Shown here: positions 39,668 through 47,182 of the stretch, one piece after another
How positions within the stretch are numbered: position 1 is the stretch's first letter
How the letters are laid out: each line of letters opens with the position of its first letter
Assembly: GCF_042646425.1 (NCBI RefSeq)
Contig: NZ_JBHRTR010000054.1
Coordinates: forward strand, 434,001 to 498,000
Length of the DNA: 64,000 nucleotides
Direction of reading: 5' to 3'
Source of the DNA: Marinibaculum pumilum
GTDB taxonomy: Bacteria; Pseudomonadota; Alphaproteobacteria; Ferrovibrionales; Ferrovibrionaceae
Notes under the pieces: model-generated
Told to the model about the DNA's origin: nothing
The model's database searches: none
The model's input: only the letters and a program-made list of their open reading frames with translations
Program-made: the position numbers and the translations under genes

Positions 39668-40999
39668 GTGAACATTCCTGCCCATACGAATTCGCTGGAA
39701 GCCTATTGGCTGCCCTTCACCGCAAACCGGCATTTCAAGAAGGCGCCGCGCCTGCTGGCCCGGGCGGAGGGCATGTACTACTGGAACCATCGCGGCGAGC
39801 AGCTGATCGACGGCTGCGCCGGCCTGTTCACCAGCGCGCTGGGCCATTGCCGGCCGGAGATCGCGGCGGCCGTGGCGGACCAGCTCGGCATCCTCGACTT
39901 CTCGCCGCCCTTCCAGTTCGCCAACCCGCTCGCCTTCGAGCTGGCCGCCATGGTGGCGGAGATCACGCCGGAGGGGCTGAACCACGTCTTCTTCACCGGC
40001 GGCGGATCGGAATCGGTGGAAACCGCGATGAAGATCGCGCTGGCCTGGCACCGGGTGCGCGGCCAGTCCCAGCGCCAGCGCTTCGTCGGCCGGGAACGCG
40101 CCTATCACGGCGTCAATTTCGGCGGCGTCTCCATCGGCGGCATGGTGAAGAACCGGGAGAGCTATGGCATCGGCCTGCCCGGGGTCGCCCATATGCGCCA
40201 TACCTGGCTCGACGAGAACCGCTTCCTGCCCGGGCAGGGACCGGCCGGCGCGGAACTGGCGGAGGACCTGCAGCGGATCGTCGACCTGCACGGCGCCGAC
40301 CAGATCGCCGCCTGCTTCGTCGAGCCGATCGCCGGCTCCACCGGCGTGCTGGTGCCGCCGCAGGGTTATCTGCAGCGCCTGCGCGAGATCTGCGACGCGC
40401 ATGGCATCCTGCTGGTGTTCGACGAGGTGATCTGCGGCTTCGGCCGCACCGGCGCCGCCTTCGGCGCGCAGAGCTTCGGGGTCACGCCCGACATCATCAC
40501 CATGGCCAAGGCATTGACCAACGGCGCGGTGCCGATGGGCGCGGTGGCGGTGAAGGACGAAATCTACGACGCGGTCACCGGCGCGGTGCCGGAGGGCGGC
40601 ATCGAGCTGTTCCACGGCTATACCTATTCCGCCCATCCCGCCGCCTGCGCCGCCGGCATCGCCACCCAGCGGATCTATCGCGAGGAGCGGACGTTCGAGG
40701 GCGCGGCCGCCCTGGCACCGCGCTTCCTGGACCGCGTCTTCGCCCTGCGCGACCTCGACGCGGTCACCGACATCCGCGGCTACGGCCTGCTGGCGGGCAT
40801 CGACCTGGCGCCGGCCCAGGAAGCCGGACGGCCGAAGCCCGGCGCCCGCGGCTATGCGGTGCTGCAGGCGGCCTATGAGGCCGGGCTGGTGGTCCGGGTC
40901 ACCATGGACACGGTGATCCTGGCGCCGGCGCTGGTGGCGGAGGATGCCCATCTGGACGAAATCGTCGACAAGCTGCGCCGGGTGATCGCGGCGTCATAG
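39668..40999 (+). CDS. Class III aminotransferase (omega-amino acid:pyruvate type)
   Basis: This 443-residue PLP enzyme has the active-site block ILLVFDEVICGFGRTGAAFG followed by GVTPDIITMAKALTNGAVPM, whose lysine binds PLP. N-terminal WLPFTANRHFKK and ALGHCRPEIAAAVADQL resemble beta-alanine:pyruvate and related omega-transaminases, which transfer an amino group from a terminal amine or beta-amino acid to pyruvate. The GTG start at 39668 has GGGGGAT upstream. A TCTAAT box at 39621 could be its promoter -10. It is divergent from the peptide transporter operon and followed by the Ldh-family gene. Confidence 0.93.
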   Translation: MNIPAHTNSLEAYWLPFTANRHFKKAPRLLARAEGMYYWNHRGEQLIDGCAGLFTSALGHCRPEIAAAVADQLGILDFSPPFQFANPLAFELAAMVAEITPEGLNHVFFTGGGSESVETAMKIALAWHRVRGQSQRQRFVGRERAYHGVNFGGVSIGGMVKNRESYGIGLPGVAHMRHTWLDENRFLPGQGPAGAELAEDLQRIVDLHGADQIAACFVEPIAGSTGVLVPPQGYLQRLREICDAHGILLVFDEVICGFGRTGAAFGAQSFGVTPDIITMAKALTNGAVPMGAVAVKDEIYDAVTGAVPEGGIELFHGYTYSAHPAACAAGIATQRIYREERTFEGAAALAPRFLDRVFALRDLDAVTDIRGYGLLAGIDLAPAQEAGRPKPGARGYAVLQAAYEAGLVVRVTMDTVILAPALVAEDAHLDEIVDKLRRVIAAS

Positions 41000-41074
41000 G
41001 ATCGCATATCCCGTCCGCCGTTGCGCACAGCGGCGGGGCGGGCAAGAGGCGGAACAGCCAGTTTCGGGGGAAAT

Positions 41075-42160
41075 GTGGACAAGAACATGATCACGGCGGA
41101 GGGCCTGCGCGCCGTCGCCGATCGGCTGCTGCGGGCCACCGGCAGCAGCGCCTGGGAGGCGGATATCGTCGCCACGCATCTGCGCGACGCCAACCTGAAG
41201 GGCCATGACAGCCACGGCATCGGCATGATGCCGTTCTACATCGCCAACCGTCAGACCGACCTGCTGCAGGCCAACCAGGTGCCGCGCCGCCTGGAGGGCC
41301 CGGACACCGCGGTGATGGTGGACGGTCTGCGCGGCTACGGGCAGGTGATATCCCGCCTGGCGATGGAGGAGGCGATCGCCGCCGCCAAGTCCCGCGGCCT
41401 GGTCGCGCTGTCTGTCCGCAACACCCATCACATGGGCCGCATCGGCACCTATGGCGAGCAATGTGCCGCGGCCGGCCTGGCCTGCATCCTGTTCGTCAAC
41501 GTGATCGGGCACCGCCCGCTGGTCGCCCCGCATGGCGGCAGCGACGCCCGCTTCGCCACCAACCCGATCGTCATCGCGATGCCCGGGCCGACGGAGGAAC
41601 GCCCCTTCATCCTCGATTTCGCCACCAGCCGGGTGGCGCTCGGCAAGGTCCGGGTGGCCCGCGAGAAGGGCGAACCCGCGGGCGAGGGCTGGCTGATCGA
41701 CCATCAGGGGCAGCCGACCGACGACCCGGAAGTGATGTTCACAGAGCCCAACGGCGCCCTGCGCACCTTCGGCGAGCATAAGGGCTATGGCCTCGCCCTG
41801 GCGGCGGAACTGATGGCCGGCGTGCTGACCGGCGGGGGCACGATCCAGCCGGAGAATGTCCGCGACAGCCGCATCATCAACAACCTGTTCGGGCTGGTGT
41901 TCGATCCGGCGACCCTGGGCAATGCGGACTGGATGGCGCAGGAATTCGCGGCGATGGTCGCCTATGCCCAGGCCTCGCCGCCCGCCGACCCGGCCGCCCC
42001 GGTGCTGATGCCCGGCGACCCTGAGCGCGCCCGCGCCGCGGAGCGCTGGCAGCACGGCGTGCCGATGCCCGAGGGCACCTGGGCGGCACTGCTGGAGGCC
42101 GCCGACATGGCCGGAATCGGCCGCGACGAGATGGCGGAGATCCGCGCCAGCGGCGGCTGA
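41075..42160 (+). CDS. Ldh-family (malate/L-lactate dehydrogenase type) oxidoreductase
   Basis: This 361-residue NAD(P)-dependent enzyme of the Ldh_2 family is unrelated in fold to classic lactate dehydrogenases. It has the hallmark HDSHGIGMMPFYIANRQTD with the catalytic histidine region, LVALSVRNTHHMGRIGTYGE, and FATNPIVIAMPGPTEERPF. The family reduces or oxidises 2-oxo acids, ureidoglycolate, delta-piperideine carboxylate and others. The GTG start at 41075 has GGGGGA three bases upstream. Continuing the frame to 41021 is possible but unsupported, and a later ATG at 41087 is an alternative. It follows the aminotransferase by 75 bases, so the pair may act on successive amino and oxo acid intermediates. 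Confidence 0.88.
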   Translation: MDKNMITAEGLRAVADRLLRATGSSAWEADIVATHLRDANLKGHDSHGIGMMPFYIANRQTDLLQANQVPRRLEGPDTAVMVDGLRGYGQVISRLAMEEAIAAAKSRGLVALSVRNTHHMGRIGTYGEQCAAAGLACILFVNVIGHRPLVAPHGGSDARFATNPIVIAMPGPTEERPFILDFATSRVALGKVRVAREKGEPAGEGWLIDHQGQPTDDPEVMFTEPNGALRTFGEHKGYGLALAAELMAGVLTGGGTIQPENVRDSRIINNLFGLVFDPATLGNADWMAQEFAAMVAYAQASPPADPAAPVLMPGDPERARAAERWQHGVPMPEGTWAALLEAADMAGIGRDEMAEIRASGG

Positions 42161-42248
42161 TCGACGGCAGCCGTTCGCCGGCGGAAATACGACAGCGGCC
42201 AAAGCCGGCGCAGACCGGAACGGCCGCAGATGGGGGAGGAACGAGGCG

Positions 42249-43907
42249 ATGGCGGCAGATGCTGCTGAATTCCGCTGGAACTATGGCGACCTGTTCGACC
42301 GGGTGGCCGAAACGGTCGCGCCCGGGCAGCCGGCCCTGGTGCATGGCGACCGGTCGACCAGCTGGGCGGAGTTGACGGCACGGTCGAACAACCTGGCGCG
42401 GGCCCTGGCAGCCGACGGGGCGCAGTCGGGTGCCAAGATCGCCTTCTACCTGCGCAACCATCCGGCCTATCTCGAAGGCCTGGTGGCCGCCTTCAAGGCG
42501 CGGCAGGTGCATGTCAACGTCAACTACCGCTACACCGCGGACGAGGTCCGCTACATCCTCGACAATTCGGATGCGGAGACGGTCGTCTTCGGGCGGGAGT
42601 TCGCCCCCGTCGTGACACAGATCGCCGCCGCCCTGCCGCAGGTGCGCCGCTGGCTGATGGTCGAGGACGGCGCCGCTGCGGAGCCGCCTGCCTGCGCCGG
42701 CCGCTTCGAGGACCTGGCGACCGGCGGCGATGGCGCACCGCTGCGCATCGCGCGGTCGCCCGACGACCTGTTCTTCATCTATACCGGTGGCACCACAGGC
42801 ATGCCGAAAGGGGTGATGTGGCGGCAGGACGCGTTGCGCCGGGCCCTGCTCAATCCCGCCGTGACGCCGGAGATCCCGGTGGACCTGGAAGATCACCTGC
42901 GGATCCTGCGGGCAGCGGGAAGCGGCCCGGTGAACCTGCCGGCCTGCCCGCTGATGCACGGCACCGGCCTGCTGACCGGGCTGTCCGCGCTGGTCGGCGG
43001 CGGGACCGTGGTGACCCTGCCCTCGCCGCGCTTCGACCCCCAGGAGCTCTGGCAGGCGGTGGAGCGCCATGCCGTGGAACAGATCGTCATCGTCGGCGAT
43101 GCCTTCGCGCGGCCCATGCTGCAGGCGCTGGACGCGGCGCCGGGGCAATATGACCTGGCCAAGGTCGCCGCGATCATCTCCTCCGGCACGATGTGGAGCC
43201 TGCCGGTGAAACAGGGCCTGCTGCGGCACCTGCCGCAGGCGAGCCTGCTGGATTCCTTCGGCTCGTCGGAGGCGGTGGGCTTCGGGCTGTCGATCATGAC
43301 CGCGGATGGCGCGATCGAGACGGCCCGGTTCGAGATCGGCGACCAGGTCCGGGTGTTCGACCCCGACGGCCGGGAGGTCGCGCCCGGCAGCGGCGAGGTG
43401 GGCATGACCGCCCGCGCCGGGCCGATCCCGGAGGGCTACTACAAGGACCCGGCGAAGACCGAGGCGGTCTTCCGGACCATCGACGGTGTCCGCTACGCGA
43501 TCCCGGGCGATTTCTGCACCGTCGGTGCGGATGGCACGATCACCCTGCTGGGGCGCGGCAGCGGCTGCATCAACACCGCCGGCGAAAAGGTCTTTCCCGA
43601 AGAGGTCGAGGAGGTGCTGAAACTGCACCCCGACGTGGTCGACGCGCTGGTCGTCGGCATCCCCGACGAGACCTGGGGGCAGGCGGTCACCGCGGTGGCC
43701 GAACTGCGCCCGGGCGCTGTGTTCAGCGAGGACCAGATGCGCCGTCACGTCCGCGACAGCCTGGCCGGCTACAAGACGCCAAAACGCCTTTTTGCCGTGC
43801 CGCGCATGTTCCGCGCGCCGAACGGCAAGGCCGATTATGCCGGCGCGCGGGCACATGTGCTGGCGGCGATCGCGGACGAAACGCCGGCGCGCACCGGGAC
43901 CGGCTGA
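42249..43907 (+). CDS. AMP-dependent acyl-CoA synthetase
   Basis: This 552-residue ANL-superfamily enzyme has the P-loop FIYTGGTTGMPKGVMWRQ, the adenine-binding LLDSFGSSEAVGFGLS, the hinge region GCINTAGEKVFPEEVEEVLK and the catalytic lysine in APNGKADYAGAR near the C-terminus. It activates a carboxylic acid with ATP to an acyl-AMP and then an acyl-CoA. The sequence resembles the long-chain or steroid-side-chain FadD-like branch, without a clear substrate. It lies 88 bases after the Ldh-family gene on the same strand and converges on the citrate-synthase-like gene at 43954. Confidence 0.93.
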   Translation: MAADAAEFRWNYGDLFDRVAETVAPGQPALVHGDRSTSWAELTARSNNLARALAADGAQSGAKIAFYLRNHPAYLEGLVAAFKARQVHVNVNYRYTADEVRYILDNSDAETVVFGREFAPVVTQIAAALPQVRRWLMVEDGAAAEPPACAGRFEDLATGGDGAPLRIARSPDDLFFIYTGGTTGMPKGVMWRQDALRRALLNPAVTPEIPVDLEDHLRILRAAGSGPVNLPACPLMHGTGLLTGLSALVGGGTVVTLPSPRFDPQELWQAVERHAVEQIVIVGDAFARPMLQALDAAPGQYDLAKVAAIISSGTMWSLPVKQGLLRHLPQASLLDSFGSSEAVGFGLSIMTADGAIETARFEIGDQVRVFDPDGREVAPGSGEVGMTARAGPIPEGYYKDPAKTEAVFRTIDGVRYAIPGDFCTVGADGTITLLGRGSGCINTAGEKVFPEEVEEVLKLHPDVVDALVVGIPDETWGQAVTAVAELRPGAVFSEDQMRRHVRDSLAGYKTPKRLFAVPRMFRAPNGKADYAGARAHVLAAIADETPARTGTG

Positions 43908-43953
43908 GCGGCTGCGCGCGTCTGTCCCGGCGATGACCGAGGACGCGCTCCTG

Positions 43954-45153
43954 TCAGCTGCCTCCGGGGGCGGCATAGTCCGACTGCGGCCGGATCAGGC
44001 GGCCGGTCCGTTCCTGCTCGATGACATGGGCGGTCCAGCCGACGACCCGGCCCGCCGCGAACAGGGCGGTGAAGGCCTCCCTCGGCAGGGCCAGGGCATC
44101 CAGCAGGATCGCCGTCATGTATTCGACATTGGTCTCCAGCCGACGGCCCGGCCGATGCGCCGCCAGCTCCGCCAGCACCGCCTCTTCCAGCGCCGCGGCG
44201 GCGGCCAGGCGCGGGCTCTGCAGCCCCGCGGCGGCAGCGCGCAGCACGTCTGCGCGGGGATCCCGCACCCGATAGACCCGATGCCCGAAGCCCATGATCC
44301 GTTCGCCGGCGGCCAGCTGTGCGCGCACCCAGGCGCGGGCATCGGGCTGTGCCGCGACCGTGTCCAGCATGTCCAGCACCGGCCCCGGCGCGCCGCCATG
44401 CAGCGGCCCCTTCAGGGCACAGAGCGCCGCCAGCACCGATGCCGACATGCCGGCCCGGGTGGAGGCGACGACCCGCGCCGTGAAAGTCGAGGCGTTCATG
44501 CCATGGTCGCTGACCGTGACCAGGTAGCGGTTCAGCGCATCGGCCTCCGCCGGTGCGGGCGCCGCGTCGCGCAGCATGCGCAGAAGGTCCGCCGCCTGCG
44601 GCAGGTCCGGCCGGGGGGCCACCGGCGCCAGGCCGGCCGCCTGGCGCAGCAGCGCCGGCAGGAAGACCGCGACCGCGCCGGCCAGCCGGCAGGCTTCCGC
44701 ATCCGGGCCGGCGGACGCGCCGGTGGCCGCGTCCGCTCCCCCGTCCTGCGGCCCGATCGCGGCCATCGCGGCGATCAGCCCTTCCATCGGCGGCAGGTCG
44801 CGGCCGGCGGCGAGCGCCCGGGAAGTCTGCCACCAGGCGGCCTGCCGGCCGGCGCCCAGACCGGCGGCTTCGGCGCCGTCAGCCGCCGCGCCGGCGGCGG
44901 CCTGCCACAACCGCCCCGCCACCGCCTCCAGCGGCCGGTCCGCCAGGGTCTCCAGCGGCATGCCCGCAATCGTCAGTCGCCCGCCGGCGCCGTCGACATG
45001 GCTCAACGCGGTGCGCGCCACCACCACGTCATCCAGCCCGCCCGCCATGGCAGACGGGCCTTGGGCGGTCCGGGCTGGGGCGGTCCGGGCTGGGGCGGTC
45101 CGGGCTGGGGCGGTCCGGGCTGAAGCGGCCATCGTCATGTCCTGAACGCTCAT
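43954..45153 (-). CDS. Citrate-synthase-like protein with repeat-rich N-terminus
   Basis: This 399-residue protein of the citrate/2-methylcitrate synthase family has the active-site histidine of VSDHGMNASTFTARVVAS and the second histidine of IMGFGHRVYRVRDPRADVL. The usual catalytic aspartate of N(V/I)DF is Glu in LETNVEYMTAILLDALALPR, a change found in some subfamilies. The N-terminus has four ARTAP pentapeptides coded by a 15-bp tandem repeat. GGAGG at five bases upstream supports the ATG at 45153. It is divergent from an HTH-citrate-synthase-like gene, 79 bases away. The pair may form a heteromer or a regulated enzyme. Confidence 0.85.
   Translation of the reverse strand: MSVQDMTMAASARTAPARTAPARTAPARTAQGPSAMAGGLDDVVVARTALSHVDGAGGRLTIAGMPLETLADRPLEAVAGRLWQAAAGAAADGAEAAGLGAGRQAAWWQTSRALAAGRDLPPMEGLIAAMAAIGPQDGGADAATGASAGPDAEACRLAGAVAVFLPALLRQAAGLAPVAPRPDLPQAADLLRMLRDAAPAPAEADALNRYLVTVSDHGMNASTFTARVVASTRAGMSASVLAALCALKGPLHGGAPGPVLDMLDTVAAQPDARAWVRAQLAAGERIMGFGHRVYRVRDPRADVLRAAAAGLQSPRLAAAAALEEAVLAELAAHRPGRRLETNVEYMTAILLDALALPREAFTALFAAGRVVGWTAHVIEQERTGRLIRPQSDYAAPGGS
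45061..45120 (-). repeat. 15-bp tandem repeat, four copies, coding for ARTAP
   Basis: The plus-strand unit TGGGGCGGTCCGGGC occurs three times without change, at 45076, 45091 and 45106, after a one-base variant at 45061. Because 15 is a multiple of three, each copy adds one ARTAP pentapeptide to the N-terminus of the citrate-synthase-like protein without a frameshift. It looks like a slippage-prone variable tract. Confidence 0.9.
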
Positions 45154-45200
45154 CGCATCCTCCATCGTTCGATGGGCCAGAGATGCCGCCGATCTTATTG

Positions 45201-45228
45201 TTGATCAATATTGATTGATGTAATCAAT
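45201..45228. promoter_or_regulatory. Cluster of TTGAT/ATCAA half-sites between the divergent citrate-synthase-like genes
   Basis: In 28 AT-rich bases there are TTGATCAA (45201-45208), the perfect 12-bp palindrome ATCAATATTGAT (45204-45215) and the inverted repeat ATTGATT-GATGT-AATCAAT (45210-45228). The last ends five bases before the ATG of the HTH-containing protein. The dense symmetric half-sites suggest an operator for a dimeric protein. The HTH citrate-synthase protein itself is the nearest candidate. Confidence 0.65.
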
Positions 45229-45232
45229 CTAT

Positions 45233-46462
45233 ATGACCGAACTCGACTACATGACCGCGCGCGAGGCGGCGGCCCTTCTGGGGGTCGGCCGGGCGACCCT
45301 CTATGCCTATGTCAGCCGCGGGCTGATCCGGTCGGAACCGTTCGGCGGCGGCCGCCAGAAGCGCTACCTGCGCCGCGACATCGACACCCTGGTGCGCCGT
45401 CGCCAGGGGCAGCCGTCCCCGGCCGGTGGCGCCGCCGGCAGCGACGGGGGCCTGCTGCTTCCCTCGGCGATCACCCTGATCGCGGACGGCCGGCTGAGCT
45501 ATCGCGGCCACGATGCGGTCGCCCTCAGCGAGGGGCTGGGCCTGGAGGAAACCGCACGCCTGCTCTGGCAGGTCCAGGACTGGGATCCGTTCGCGGACCT
45601 GCCCGCCCGGTCCGGCATGACGCTGCCCGTCGCTTCGGAACTGCCGCCCCTGGCGCGGCTGATGGCAAGCCTGCCGCTGGCGGAGGCGGTGGATCCGCAG
45701 GCGGTCAACCACAGCCGCCAGGGCTGCGCCCGCACCGGGGCACGGCTTCTGGTGCATGCCCGCGACGTCATGCTCCCGGCGGCGGCGGGCAGCGCGGCAA
45801 GGCTGCACGAGGCGCTGGCTTCGGGCTGGGGGCTTGCCCCCGGTGGCGCCGACCTGGTGCGGCGCTGTCTGGTGCTCTGCGCCGATCACGAGTTCAACGC
45901 CTCCGCCTTCGCCGCGCGCTGCGTCGCCGGCACCGGGGCATCGGTCTATGCCGCGGTGACGGCGGCACTGGCCGCGCTGCGCGGACCGCGGCATGGCGGG
46001 GCGACCGCGCGGGTGGCGGCAATGCTGGAGGAACTCCGGCTGCCGGATGGCGGCGGGCAGGAGGGCGACGGGACTGACCGGGGCGCGGCGATCGCCGCAG
46101 CGGTGTCGGCGCGGCTTGCCCGGGGCGATGACATGCCGGGCTTCGGCCACCCGCTCTACAGCGACAGGGATCCGCGCGCGGCGGCGCTGCTGCGCGCCCT
46201 TGCCCGGCATGCGCCGGACGATCCGGCACGGCGCGATCTCGCGCTTGTCGTAGAGGCGGCACGCCGGCTCAGCGACCGGCATCCCAACATCGATTTCGCC
46301 CTTGTCGCGGTCGCCCGGGTCCTGGGCCTGCCGGCCGAGGCGCCGGTCATCATCTTCGCGCTGGGCAGGATCGCAGGCTGGGTCGCCCATATCGAGGAGC
46401 AGTACCGCGACGGGCGGCTGGTCCGGCCACGCTCGGTCTATACCGGGCCGCCACCGAAATGA
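45233..46462 (+). CDS. Citrate-synthase-like protein with N-terminal helix-turn-helix domain
   Basis: This 409-residue protein has residues about 1-55 as an excisionase/MerR-like DNA-binding domain: YMTAREAAALLGVGRATLYA followed by YVSRGLIRSEPF and KRYLRRDIDTLVRRR. After a Gly/Ala linker (residues 60-72) comes a citrate-synthase fold with ADHEFNASAFAAR (first catalytic His), PGFGHPLYSDRDPRA (second His) and NIDFALVAV (catalytic Asp), so all three catalytic positions are present. The mix of an enzyme and a DNA-binding domain suggests a regulator that senses CoA or oxoacid levels, or an enzyme that represses its own promoter. The ATG is five bases from palindromic sites, with almost no leader. 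I know of related HTH-citrate synthases in alphaproteobacterial genomes but of no firm function. Confidence 0.85.
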   Translation: MTELDYMTAREAAALLGVGRATLYAYVSRGLIRSEPFGGGRQKRYLRRDIDTLVRRRQGQPSPAGGAAGSDGGLLLPSAITLIADGRLSYRGHDAVALSEGLGLEETARLLWQVQDWDPFADLPARSGMTLPVASELPPLARLMASLPLAEAVDPQAVNHSRQGCARTGARLLVHARDVMLPAAAGSAARLHEALASGWGLAPGGADLVRRCLVLCADHEFNASAFAARCVAGTGASVYAAVTAALAALRGPRHGGATARVAAMLEELRLPDGGGQEGDGTDRGAAIAAAVSARLARGDDMPGFGHPLYSDRDPRAAALLRALARHAPDDPARRDLALVVEAARRLSDRHPNIDFALVAVARVLGLPAEAPVIIFALGRIAGWVAHIEEQYRDGRLVRPRSVYTGPPPK

Positions 46463-46520
46463 GTGGTCGCGGCAGGCGATTCCCCGCCCCCCAAATCAGA
46501 ACGGCCGCCGGAATCAGAAA

Positions 46521-46544
46521 GGCCGGACATCGGCATGTCCGGCC
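46521..46544. terminator. Perfect 10-bp stem-loop between convergent genes
   Basis: GGCCGGACAT, loop CGGC, ATGTCCGGCC form a perfect stem. On the minus strand it is followed by TTTCTGATTC, a weak T-rich tail. It lies between the HTH-citrate-synthase gene and the small exported protein gene and could end transcription from either. Confidence 0.45.
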
Positions 46545-46650
46545 CTGCGGTCGGTCCGCTCCGGTCCCGCAGCCTCCAGGGCATTCGGGTGGGCGTCGGG
46601 AATGCGCCCCGGCGGGCACATGGCCGGCATCGCCAGCCGGACCAGAACCG

Positions 46651-46681
46651 GGCCCCGATGCGGTCCTGCCGCACCGGGGCC
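46651..46681 (-). terminator. Possible terminator of the small exported protein gene
   Basis: A 13-bp stem (GGCCCCGATGCGG paired with CCGCACCGGGGCC, one mismatch that becomes a G-U pair on the minus strand) lies directly after the stop at 46692. The T-tail is poor, so it is only a candidate. Confidence 0.4.
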
Positions 46682-46691
46682 CGGACCGGCG

Positions 46692-47003
46692 TCAGCGCTT
46701 GTCGCAGGCCAGCAGGTCGATGACGATCTGCGCGTCCTTGCCGGACGACAGCTTCGGCGCCTGATTGCGCGCCCAGTTCAGCATCTCGGCGCGGCCCTCG
46801 TTGTTGAGCTGCTCGATGCAGGAGGCCACCGACGGATACTGGCGGGCGCTCAGATATTCCTTGGATTCCAGCACCTTGCCGCTGTCCGGGTCGACATAGT
46901 CGACGGCTGCACGGACATTGACGACGGTCTCCATCTGGGCCATGGCCGGCATGGCCAGGGCGGCGGCACCGGAAATGATTGCGGCTGCCAGGATCTTACG
47001 CAT
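46692..47003 (-). CDS. Small secreted protein of unknown function
   Basis: This 103-residue protein has a clear signal peptide (MRKILAAAIISGAAALAMPA, cleaved after AMA). The mature part of about 80 residues has two cysteines (VASCIEQLN and LLACDKR), which could form a disulphide, and otherwise no known motif. The ATG at 47003 has GGAGAGGGAG nine bases upstream, a strong Shine-Dalgarno. The gene stands alone on the minus strand. It is likely periplasmic or secreted; I do not recognise a family. Confidence 0.75.
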   Translation of the reverse strand: MRKILAAAIISGAAALAMPAMAQMETVVNVRAAVDYVDPDSGKVLESKEYLSARQYPSVASCIEQLNNEGRAEMLNWARNQAPKLSSGKDAQIVIDLLACDKR

Positions 47004-47182
47004 CGGGTTGTGCTCCCTCTCCACCAGCGTTGCTGTTCGCGCGACCGCGGCCCGAGCGAGCCCAGTCTCAACCGACGGACGGCCGGCCCCCGCAGGTCCT
47101 GCCGCACCGACGCTCGGATCGTCCGTCGATCACGCCTGCATTGTAGTCAGGGAACAGGCGACCGCAACGCTTGCCTGCCGGG

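Noticed and set aside
37957..40878. 973-codon plus-strand open frame
   Set aside because: It overlaps the binding protein antisense and the aminotransferase in another frame. It shows no family motifs.
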